Assembly (NCBI GenBank): GCA_045577655.1
Contig: JAZNIU010000040.1
Coordinates: 1-18,744 of the forward strand
DNA length: 18,744 nt
Direction: 5' to 3'
From: RGIG7450 sp045577655
GTDB lineage: Bacteria > Bacillota > Clostridia > RUG12999
Positions 7,283 through 13,777 of the stretch are shown here, piece after piece; within the stretch, counting starts at the first letter, position 1; each line of letters begins with the position of its first letter. The notes beneath the pieces were generated by a model that was not told the DNA's origin, made no database searches, and was given only the letters and a program-made list of their open reading frames with translations. The translations under genes were made by a program, and so were the position numbers.

Positions 7283-8299
7283 TCATTCTGTGGGTTTTCT
7301 TGCAACAAAAAACACCTTTTCAGAATTTTTGGAAATGGGGTTAAAGCTTAGGTCGTCAAAGACATCCAAAAGCTCAAAACCACACTTTTTAAGTATTTTT
7401 TTGAAAAAAGAAACGGAATAGGCCCTCTGGTAGTGAGCTTCTTCTTTGCGGATATATTTCTCGCCCTCTTTTATGAAAAAGTTGAGATAATATTCGCAAA
7501 TTTCTTCTTCAGGGTCGTAGGTGGTTTCCCACGAATAGAATACATTTTCGCCTTCTCCGCAGAAAGTATTTCCCGCAAGAACATTTTTAAGCTTATGCTT
7601 TGTATTTATATCAAATATGAAAAGACCGTTTGGGTCAAGGTAGTTATGAACAAGCTTAAATGTGTTAAAAATCTGTTCCTCTTCGGTTAGATAGTTAAGG
7701 CTATCCAGCAGACATGTGACAAGCCCCACACTTCCGTAAAGCTCAAAATCTTCCATGGGCTGATTCACATAGAGAATATCAAGGTTTTCATCCAATGCCT
7801 TTCTATGTGCAACATCAAGCATCTCAGCCGACAAATCCACGCCAATCATATTATAGCCTTTTTTGGCAAGAAGAGTGGTTATACTTCCCGTTCCGCAACC
7901 AAGGTCAAGAACAATTTCGGGGGAAGAATTATATTTTTTTAGAATAGAACAGATATAGTCACATCTGCGCTCGTATTCCACATTTTCTGTGAGAGTATCA
8001 TACACCTCTGCAAAAACGGTGTATTGGTTTATTGTTTTTGGGAAGAGATAGTCGCCCAAAGTAATATCGGAAGATTCAAGCATGTCGCGTATTTTGGCCA
8101 CAACAAGTGCACTGCAGTCGGTAGCAGCAGCAATGTCGCTCATGGGAAGCCCGTCTTCTATCAAAAGAGCAGATTCAAGTCGTTCGGACAGAACAGACTG
8201 CTCATCAGAAGAGAGAATTGCGTTGAAAGCTTTTTCCAGAATCTCTTCGTTTGTAATATTTGAAAACAGTTTATAAAGAAGCTGATTATCTGAATGCAT
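7283..8299 (-). CDS. TrpR/YerC-like HTH domain fused to a SAM-dependent methyltransferase
   Basis: This 338-residue protein has two parts. Residues about 7-77 match the TrpR/YerC helical DNA-binding pattern: a helical lead-in, then D-E-x-x-x-L-x-x-R-L-E-x-A, a G-L-P-M-S-D-I-A turn and a recognition-helix-like segment. The second helix departs from the usual S-T-A-T-I-S-R form. Residues about 92-338 are a class I methyltransferase with motif I L-D-L-G-C-G-T-G at 131-138 and the ribose-binding acidic residue D155 in G-V-D-L-S. No substrate can be named. It is the first gene of the operon that continues with the response regulator, kinase and trpB. An AGGTG ribosome binding site precedes the ATG at 8299. 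The methyltransferase call is firm and the TrpR-like call is pattern-based. The N-terminal domain might sense a ligand or bind the operator-like repeat upstream; that is inference. Confidence 0.85.
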   Translation of the reverse strand: MHSDNQLLYKLFSNITNEEILEKAFNAILSSDEQSVLSERLESALLIEDGLPMSDIAAATDCSALVVAKIRDMLESSDITLGDYLFPKTINQYTVFAEVYDTLTENVEYERRCDYICSILKKYNSSPEIVLDLGCGTGSITTLLAKKGYNMIGVDLSAEMLDVAHRKALDENLDILYVNQPMEDFELYGSVGLVTCLLDSLNYLTEEEQIFNTFKLVHNYLDPNGLFIFDINTKHKLKNVLAGNTFCGEGENVFYSWETTYDPEEEICEYYLNFFIKEGEKYIRKEEAHYQRAYSVSFFKKILKKCGFELLDVFDDLSFNPISKNSEKVFFVARKPTE

Positions 8300-8318
8300 A
8301 ATAAGACACCTATAATAA

Positions 8319-8352
8319 AATATTCCTATGAATTTTCATACATAGGAATATT
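8319..8352 (-). promoter_or_regulatory. Operator-like perfect inverted repeat at the methyltransferase operon start
   Basis: Arms 8319-8330 and 8341-8352 (AATATTCCTATG and its reverse complement) are a perfect 12-bp inverted repeat with a 10-base centre. A second, overlapping dyad (8327-8332 with 8335-8340, TATGAA/TTCATA) lies inside it. The repeat overlaps the -10 box by three bases and covers the predicted transcription start (about 8343), the usual place for a repressor operator. It would be only partly transcribed, so an operator is more likely than an RNA hairpin. The binding protein is unknown. Confidence 0.65.
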
Positions 8353-8378
8353 ATAACACAATAACACTAAAATTTCAA
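8350..8378 (-). promoter_or_regulatory. Sigma-A promoter of the methyltransferase-RR-HK-trpB operon
   Basis: On the minus strand, TTGAAA (8373-8378) and a perfect TATAAT (8350-8355) are 17 bases apart. The start point would be near 8343, about 43 bases before the ATG at 8299. It lies in the 87-base gap after trkH, where I see no terminator, so read-through from trkAH is also possible. Confidence 0.8.
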
Positions 8379-8386
8379 TAATCTAT

Positions 8387-9823
8387 TTATTTTTTCCATG
8401 TATATGGAGAAAAAAGGATTATCATCGGGAAAATTTCAAGTCGTCCTATAAGCATGTTAAGAGACAAAATGAGTTTTGAAAATCCCGAAAAAACAGAATA
8501 GTTTGCCATTGGTCCAACCTGCGACAAACCGGGGCCGATATTGCCAAGCGTCGCAAGAGTTGCTGAAAAGTTTGTTGTAAAATCAAGCCCGTTTATACTG
8601 AGCATAAGCAGAGAAGAAGCAAACAAGCTGATGTATGCAACCATAAAAACGTTGACGGAACGCACAGTTTCGTGCTCTACCAGATGATTGTCCATTGTTA
8701 TTTTATGGGTGCTTTTGGGGTGTGCCACAAGTTTAACCTCTTTAACAATACTTTTAAGCAAAATGACAATTCTGGAAACCTTCACGCCACCGCCCGTGCT
8801 ACCGGCACAAGCACCAATAAACATGAGCAGGAGCAGCACTGTTTTTGAAAGCTCGGGCCAGAGATTGAAGTCTGCTGTACTGTAGCCGGTTGTGGTGATT
8901 ATGGAAGACACCTGAAAAGCTACATATCTGAAAGTTTCTTCTGTTGTTGAATATAGTCCGCGGCAGTTAAAGAAAATAATAGCTACTGCAGCGAGTATTA
9001 TGCATAAATATACTTTCACCTCGCTAAGTGAAAAGGCCGCACGGAATTTTTTTATAAGAAGGAGATAATAAACAGAAAAATTCACACCAAAAAGCGTCAT
9101 AAAAATTGTTATAACATAGTGAACATAAGGTGAATATTCTGAAAAACCCGAATTCTTAAACCCAAATCCGCCTGTTCCTGCAGTACCGAAAGCGGTGAGC
9201 AATGCATCATAAAGAGGCATTTTGCCAAGCAGTAAAAAGATTACTTGAAGCCCTGTGAGAGCAATATATATGCCGTACAAAATTGTTGCGGTTAATTTTA
9301 TTTTAGGTACAAATTTACTGACGGTGGGACCGGGGCTTTCTGCTTTTAAAAGGTAGAGGTTGCTGCCACCCGAAACGGGAAGAATTGCAACCAGAAAAAC
9401 AAGTATCCCCATACCGCCTATCCAGTGTGTAAAGCTTCGCCAGAAGAGAAGAGATTTCGGCAAAATTTCAACATCACCAAAAATTGATGCGCCTGTTGTT
9501 GTAAAACCGGATACGGTTTCAAAAAAAGCATCTATAACGTTTGCACTTCCTGAAAAAATAAAAGGAAGTGACCCAAAAAGGCTTAAGGCTATCCAGCATA
9601 GCGCAACCGAGACAAACCCTTCTTTAGAATATAAAACCTTGATTTTCGGTTTAGCAAGCAAAAGAAGCATTCCACAAAGCAAACATATTAAAATACAAGC
9701 GGTGAAAACCTTGATCATGGAGGATTCGCCGTAAATTATTGCACAAATAAGAGGCAACAACATAAAGGCTGCTTCGCAGTTGAGTACAAGCCCCAAAGTG
9801 TGAAAAATCAATCTGTAATTCAT
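8387..9823 (-). CDS. trkH: TrkH-type potassium uptake membrane subunit
   Basis: TrkH/KtrB is the membrane pore of a low-affinity potassium uptake system gated by a cytoplasmic RCK protein. The 478-residue length and many hydrophobic helices fit the family. The four pore loops each carry a selectivity-filter-like segment: T-T-T-G-A at about 108-112, G-T-G-G-F-G at about 216-221, T-T-T-G-Y-S at about 309-314, and G-N-I-G-P-G at about 427-432. A gating-loop G-S-T-G-G-G-V-K segment is at about 341-348. An AGAGGAA ribosome binding site precedes the ATG. The gene begins 10 bases after the trkA stop, so both subunits are translated from one transcript. Confidence 0.96.
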   Translation of the reverse strand: MNYRLIFHTLGLVLNCEAAFMLLPLICAIIYGESSMIKVFTACILICLLCGMLLLLAKPKIKVLYSKEGFVSVALCWIALSLFGSLPFIFSGSANVIDAFFETVSGFTTTGASIFGDVEILPKSLLFWRSFTHWIGGMGILVFLVAILPVSGGSNLYLLKAESPGPTVSKFVPKIKLTATILYGIYIALTGLQVIFLLLGKMPLYDALLTAFGTAGTGGFGFKNSGFSEYSPYVHYVITIFMTLFGVNFSVYYLLLIKKFRAAFSLSEVKVYLCIILAAVAIIFFNCRGLYSTTEETFRYVAFQVSSIITTTGYSTADFNLWPELSKTVLLLLMFIGACAGSTGGGVKVSRIVILLKSIVKEVKLVAHPKSTHKITMDNHLVEHETVRSVNVFMVAYISLFASSLLMLSINGLDFTTNFSATLATLGNIGPGLSQVGPMANYSVFSGFSKLILSLNMLIGRLEIFPMIILFSPYTWKK

Positions 9824-9833
9824 ATTCGTTCCT

Positions 9834-11192
9834 CTATTTCAAAATGTCGCCAATGTCATTATATCCGGTATTGGTGGTGACAACAATAACTGTGTCGCCG
9901 GGGAGGATAACATCGCGGCCACGCGGAGTGATGATTGTGCCTTTTCTGTGTATGCAGGCAATAAGAATATTGTCTTTAAGGTTTAGGTTTTCTATTGCAA
10001 CGCCGGATACGGGCGAATTTTCAGTAATTCTGAATTCGAGCGCTTCCGCTTTGCCGTCTAAAATAAGATGCATGGTTTCAATATTGTTACCGATTGAGTT
10101 GTTCATGGCACGAACAAATCTCACGATATACTCAGCAGCAATTTCTTTTGGATAAATAGTTGTTCCAAGACCAAGGCCTGCAACAACATCATCATAATCT
10201 ATACGGTTGATTTTTGTTACAAGCTTTGCTTCTGACTGGCTCTTTGCAAAAAGGGAAAGAAGAACGTTTTCCTCGTCGATATTTGTAAGGGCAACAAAAG
10301 ACTCGGCATATTGCAGCCCCTCTTCCAGGAGAAGTCTTTTTTCCGTGCCGTCGCCGCAGATGATGGTTGCTTTGGGAAGCAGCTGACAGAGCTGGTCGCA
10401 GCGAGCAGGGTCTTTCTCAATAATTTTAACGTTTATGCCTGTCTGCAGCAGCATTGTTGCAAGATATACAGAAATCTCGCCGCCGCCGACAATGATGGTG
10501 TCTTTTACCCTATTGGTCTTAACATTTATTTTATGGAAAAATTCGGCAGCATTTTTAACCGAAGATACAATGCTGATATAGTCGCCCTTTTTAAGCACAA
10601 AATCGCCACCCGGGATAAAAGCCTCGTCGCCTCGTTCAACACCGCAAACCAGGATGTCACAACCGATTTTTGTGCCAAGGTCTGCAATCCTTAAATGGTC
10701 AAGCGGGGAGTCGTCGGCAATAAGAAATTTCAGTATTTCAACTCTGCCTTTGGCAAAAGTGTCAATCTGTATAGCAGAGGGAAAACGCAGAATTCTTGCA
10801 ATTTCTCTTGCGGCTGTAAGCTCGGGGTTGATAATCATCTCAAGACCAAGGTCGTCTTTAAAGAAATTAAGCTCTTTGGCATATCCGGGGTTTCTTACTC
10901 TGGCAATAGTCTGGCAGCCGCCGCTTTTTTTAGCCAGGAAACATATCAGAAGATTAAGCTCGTCCGAATCGGTTGCTGCAATAAGCACGTCTGCAGACTC
11001 AACACCTGCATCGTTTAACGTGTCAACGCTCATTCCGCTGCCCGCAATACCCATTATATCATATTCATTGACCAGATCCTGAACAACGTTGTAGCGCAAG
11101 TCAACAACGGTAATATCATGGTCATTTTCTTTACTTAGTCTTTCGGCAAGTTTTTGTCCGACTTTACCGCAACCTACAATAATAATCTTCAT
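9834..11192 (-). CDS. trkA: TrkA-type RCK regulatory subunit of potassium uptake
   Basis: TrkA is the peripheral NAD(H)/nucleotide-binding gate of the Trk system. From the start at 11192 it is 452 residues, with two RCK repeats: an N-domain Rossmann fold starting I-I-I-V-G-C-G-K-V-G (residues 3-12), a first RCK_C domain (about 140-220), a second Rossmann fold starting I-I-V-G-G-G-E (about 233), and a second RCK_C domain to the end. This double-RCK layout is the TrkA form; KtrA has only one. The in-frame extension up to 11267 crosses the predicted promoter and has no ribosome binding site, whereas AAAGGAA precedes the 11192 ATG. The operon partner trkH follows after 10 bases. Confidence 0.95.
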   Translation of the reverse strand: MKIIIVGCGKVGQKLAERLSKENDHDITVVDLRYNVVQDLVNEYDIMGIAGSGMSVDTLNDAGVESADVLIAATDSDELNLLICFLAKKSGGCQTIARVRNPGYAKELNFFKDDLGLEMIINPELTAAREIARILRFPSAIQIDTFAKGRVEILKFLIADDSPLDHLRIADLGTKIGCDILVCGVERGDEAFIPGGDFVLKKGDYISIVSSVKNAAEFFHKINVKTNRVKDTIIVGGGEISVYLATMLLQTGINVKIIEKDPARCDQLCQLLPKATIICGDGTEKRLLLEEGLQYAESFVALTNIDEENVLLSLFAKSQSEAKLVTKINRIDYDDVVAGLGLGTTIYPKEIAAEYIVRFVRAMNNSIGNNIETMHLILDGKAEALEFRITENSPVSGVAIENLNLKDNILIACIHRKGTIITPRGRDVILPGDTVIVVTTNTGYNDIGDILK

Positions 11193-11212
11193 AAAGCTTT
11201 TCCTTTCAAAAC

Positions 11213-11228
11213 TGTTGGTAATCCAACA
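11213..11228 (-). promoter_or_regulatory. Small inverted repeat in the trkA leader
   Basis: TGTTGG and CCAACA form a perfect 6-bp dyad around TAAT, at about +4 to +20 from the predicted trkA transcription start. It could be a repressor site or a small leader hairpin. A 6-bp dyad can arise by chance, so only its position makes it notable. Confidence 0.4.
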
Positions 11229-11238
11229 ACGTGTATGT

Positions 11239-11267
11239 ATTATAGCAAAATAGGCTATGAAAGTCAA
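11239..11267 (-). promoter_or_regulatory. Near-consensus sigma-A promoter for trkAH
   Basis: On the minus strand, TTGACT (11262-11267) and TATAAT (11239-11244) are separated by 17 bases. The start point would be near 11232, giving a 40-base leader. The -35 box contains the TGA stop codon of the upstream cysteine-cluster gene (11264-11266), so the two units abut. Confidence 0.85.
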
Positions 11268-11779
11268 TAGGACAATTTTTCAAGAAAACTTTTCGTTTCA
11301 TCAACAAATCTGCTAACTTCGAACATATAGGAAAAAATGACAGAGTTTTTGGACATAAGTCTTAAAACATAGGACATTGTCCGCAAAAAATGCGGGTCAA
11401 GTTCTGATATGTCAAGAGCCATTGCAAGCGGACAGAGAGATTTTGCCCGCGGGTCCATAATAATCTCAAGGTTTCCCGTAATATCAACATAAGGGAAAAG
11501 CGGAAAAATTCTGCAGGCAAGTGGGCGCATTGCACGGTCGCAGCTGCCGTCACAACCAAAAAACAGCGCTCGGTTGTTTCCATATGTAAACCCGCTTTTT
11601 TTGATGTTGGTCCATTCTTCAGCAGGAGAAAACATCACGTTTTCCCCCGGGAAAAGATACATCCCCATATCGCTGTCTCCTTTGCAGCAGGCACCGTCAC
11701 ATAGTTTGCCGCAATCAACAGGAAGGGGAGTTACATCTTTTGTAATTTTATATATATATTCATAAAATTGTTTGTTCAA
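11264..11779 (-). CDS. YkgJ-type cysteine-cluster protein
   Basis: This 171-residue cytoplasmic protein carries the cysteine pattern of the YkgJ/CxxCxxCC family, which is thought to bind zinc or an iron-sulfur cluster but has no settled function. Residues 23-32 contain four cysteines ending in an adjacent C-C pair, and more cysteines follow near 76, 80, 88 and 115, inside C-D-x-x-C-D, L-A-C-R-I-F-P and S-L-C-P-L segments. The predicted start is TTG at 11779, with a GGAGG ribosome binding site seven bases upstream. dapB stops 31 bases upstream and no promoter is visible between, so it probably shares the dapB transcript. Confidence 0.8.
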   Translation of the reverse strand: MNKQFYEYIYKITKDVTPLPVDCGKLCDGACCKGDSDMGMYLFPGENVMFSPAEEWTNIKKSGFTYGNNRALFFGCDGSCDRAMRPLACRIFPLFPYVDITGNLEIIMDPRAKSLCPLAMALDISELDPHFLRTMSYVLRLMSKNSVIFSYMFEVSRFVDETKSFLEKLSY

Positions 11780-11810
11780 ATTTATGCCTCCGAATATAAA
11801 TTACAAGTTA

Positions 11811-12566
11811 TTATAATTCGTTTACAAGTTCTTTCATGGAATACATTCCGGCAGGTTTGTTCTTCATAAAAGTCGCTGCTTTTATTGCGCCTGCCGCAAA
11901 AACTTCTTTGCTTGCAGCGTGGTGACTGATTTCAACAATTTCATCGTTGCCGGCAAAAATAACAGAATGGTCGCCCACGATATTTCCGCCACGCACTGCA
12001 TGGATGCCTATTTCTTTTTTGCCTCTTACACATCTTCTGCCTGTTCTGTCATAGGTGAACTCTGCTTCATAAGGCAAAACCTCTGCAATTTCTTCCGCAA
12101 GGGAAAGAGCAGTTCCGCTGGGGGCATCTATTTTCTGATTATGATGCTTTTCAACAATCTCTATATCAAAACTGTCGCACAAAATTTCTGCAGCCTTTTT
12201 TGCCAGCATGGTGATAAGATTTACGCCGAGCGACATATTTGCCGAGAAAAACACGGGAACAGACTTTGACATCTCGGACAAAAACTTGCGTTGTTCCGAG
12301 GAAAGACCTGTTGTGCACATAATAAGCGGAGTTTTTGTTCTGATGCAGTATGAAGTAACAGCATCAAAAGCAGAGGGATGAGAAAAGTCTATTACAACAT
12401 CGGCTGCTTCTTTAATATCGTCATAGGACGAATAGACAGGATAGTCAAAAGAGCAGGGAGAAATGTCAACACCGCACACTATAGAAACATCTTCACGGGC
12501 GTTTGCAAGCGAAGTGATGGCTCTTCCCATTTTTCCGCTGCAACCATTTAATATAATATTTGTCAT
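11811..12566 (-). CDS. dapB: 4-hydroxy-tetrahydrodipicolinate reductase
   Basis: DapB reduces 4-hydroxy-tetrahydrodipicolinate with NAD(P)H in the diaminopimelate/lysine pathway that feeds peptidoglycan. The 251-residue length is usual. The N-terminal nucleotide-binding loop is G-C-S-G-K-M-G-R (residues 8-15), D-F-S-H-P follows near 60, and the catalytic E-K-H-H-N-Q-K-I-D-A-P-S-G-T-A block is central. A C-terminal R-G-G-N-I-V-G-D-H segment is also typical. AGAAGG precedes the ATG and sits inside a small dyad. asd lies upstream, separated by a terminator-like hairpin; dapA is not in the window. Confidence 0.96.
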   Translation of the reverse strand: MTNIILNGCSGKMGRAITSLANAREDVSIVCGVDISPCSFDYPVYSSYDDIKEAADVVIDFSHPSAFDAVTSYCIRTKTPLIMCTTGLSSEQRKFLSEMSKSVPVFFSANMSLGVNLITMLAKKAAEILCDSFDIEIVEKHHNQKIDAPSGTALSLAEEIAEVLPYEAEFTYDRTGRRCVRGKKEIGIHAVRGGNIVGDHSVIFAGNDEIVEISHHAASKEVFAAGAIKAATFMKNKPAGMYSMKELVNEL

Positions 12567-12585
12567 TTGAAAAACCTTCTTTCAA
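12567..12585 (-). promoter_or_regulatory. Dyad enclosing the dapB ribosome binding site
   Basis: TTGAAA and TTTCAA (plus-strand 12567-12572 and 12580-12585) can pair to hold most of the AGAAGG ribosome binding site of dapB in a seven-base loop. The stem is only six base pairs and AT-rich, so any effect on translation would be modest. It lies between the terminator-like hairpin and the dapB start. Confidence 0.3.
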
Positions 12586-12588
12586 GTT

Positions 12589-12615
12589 AAAAAAGGGGAT
12601 ATATGAAATATCCCC
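12589..12615 (-). terminator. Intrinsic terminator or attenuator between asd and dapB
   Basis: In the direction of transcription, GGGGATAT and ATATCCCC (12608-12615 and 12595-12602) form a perfect 8-bp stem with a five-base loop, followed at once by six T residues (12589-12594). It lies seven bases after the asd stop codon at 12623. No clear promoter is visible between it and dapB, which suggests partial termination rather than a full boundary. Confidence 0.75.
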
Positions 12616-12622
12616 TAACAGT

Positions 12623-13699
12623 TTATATATAATTTTTCTCGCAGAGAAGTTCGGCAAGCAGTACTGCACCGCCGGCTGCACCACGAAGGGTATTATGAGA
12701 AAGACAAACAAATTTGTAAGAGAATTGGTTATCCTCACGGAGTCTGCCGATGCTCACAGCCATACCGTTTTCAAGGTCTCTGTCAAGTTTTGGCTGGGGT
12801 CTGTTGTCCTCTTCAAAATAGTGGAGGAACTGTTTCGGAGCACTGGGCAGGTTAAGAAGCTGAGCCGCACCTTTGAAAGATGTCCATCTTTCTATTATTT
12901 CTTCTTTGGTTATATCTTTTTCGAATTCTGCAAAAACTGCTGCAAGGTGACCGTCTGTTACGGGAACACGGATACACTGAGCTGTGAACAGAGGAGCGTC
13001 TGCAGAAACAATTTTGTCCCCTTCAATTTTGCCCCAGAGTTTAAGCGGTTCTTTTTCGGACTTTTCTTCTTCGCCGCCAATGTAGGGGATAACGTTATCA
13101 AGAATTTCCGGCATGGTTTCAAAAGTTTTGCCGGCACCTGAAATAGCCTGGTATGTACAACAAGCCACACGTTTTATTCCTAAGTCCATAAGTGGATGAA
13201 GAGCAGGAACATAGCTCTGGAGAGAACAGTTGGATTTAACGGCGATAAAGCCTTTTTTTGTACCAAGTCTTTTTCTCTGAGCAGGAATTATGTCTATGTG
13301 TTCAGGGTTGATTTCCGGAACAACCATAGGAACATCGTCAGTGAATCTGTGAGCACTGTTGTTGGAAACAACAGGACATTCAGCTTTCGCATATTTTTCT
13401 TCAAGAGCTTTAATTTCTGCTTTTGGCATATTTACAGCACAGAAAATGAAGTCAACCATAGAAGCGATTTTTTCAACATCTGCTTCTGCATCGTAAACAA
13501 CCATAGATTTTACTTTTTCGGGAATTTCTGTCTGCATAAGCCATTTTGAACCGACAGCTTCTTCATAGGGTTTGCCTGCTGAACGGCTGCTTGCGGCTAA
13601 AACTGTAATATCAAACCAAGGATGGTTTGCAAGAAGTGTGATAAATCTCTGGCCTACCATGCCTGTAGCACCAACGATACCTACCTTATAGTTTTTCAT
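12623..13699 (-). CDS. asd: Aspartate-semialdehyde dehydrogenase
   Basis: Asd reduces aspartyl phosphate to aspartate semialdehyde with NADPH, feeding the lysine/diaminopimelate, threonine and methionine branches. From 13699 it is 358 residues. The coenzyme loop is G-A-T-G-M-V-G (10-16), the catalytic cysteine is Cys158 in S-N-C-S, and the general base is His251 in V-T-D-G-H. The length, the S-N-N-S-A-H-R segment and the long C-terminal region resemble the archaeal/fungal-type branch more than the E. coli enzyme. The upstream in-frame ATG (13708) abuts its GGAG with no spacing; the ATG at 13699 has nine bases, so it is chosen. It has its own near-consensus promoter and is followed by a hairpin and then dapB. 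Confidence 0.95.
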   Translation of the reverse strand: MKNYKVGIVGATGMVGQRFITLLANHPWFDITVLAASSRSAGKPYEEAVGSKWLMQTEIPEKVKSMVVYDAEADVEKIASMVDFIFCAVNMPKAEIKALEEKYAKAECPVVSNNSAHRFTDDVPMVVPEINPEHIDIIPAQRKRLGTKKGFIAVKSNCSLQSYVPALHPLMDLGIKRVACCTYQAISGAGKTFETMPEILDNVIPYIGGEEEKSEKEPLKLWGKIEGDKIVSADAPLFTAQCIRVPVTDGHLAAVFAEFEKDITKEEIIERWTSFKGAAQLLNLPSAPKQFLHYFEEDNRPQPKLDRDLENGMAVSIGRLREDNQFSYKFVCLSHNTLRGAAGGAVLLAELLCEKNYI

Positions 13700-13715
13700 C
13701 AAAATCATCTCCAGA

Positions 13716-13740
13716 TATAATAAATTTAAAGTTTATTATA
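13716..13740 (-). promoter_or_regulatory. AT-rich inverted repeat overlapping the asd -10 box
   Basis: TATAATAAA and TTTATTATA (13716-13724 and 13732-13740) form a perfect 9-bp dyad with a seven-base centre. One arm contains the -10 box and the dyad covers the predicted start point. The sequence is purely A/T in both arms, so chance is a real alternative to an operator. Confidence 0.3.
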
Positions 13741-13763
13741 GCACAAACCGCGAATAATGTCAA
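13735..13763 (-). promoter_or_regulatory. Consensus sigma-A promoter for asd
   Basis: On the minus strand, TTGACA (13758-13763) and TATAAT (13735-13740) match consensus exactly and are 17 bases apart. Transcription would start near 13728, giving a leader of about 28 bases. That is too short for a lysine riboswitch or T-box. Confidence 0.88.
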
Positions 13764-13777
13764 GGAATATGTGCCAA

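Noticed and set aside
11193..11267. 25-residue extension of TrkA
   Set aside because: It crosses the predicted promoter and start point and has no ribosome binding site, while the Rossmann fold begins right at the 11192 start.
12560..13141. Plus-strand open frame of 193 codons opposite asd and dapB
   Set aside because: It is antisense to asd, whose motifs are complete; the translation is Phe/Cys-rich and resembles no family I know.
13700..13728. Lysine riboswitch before asd
   Set aside because: The predicted leader is only about 28 bases, far too short for the lysine aptamer.
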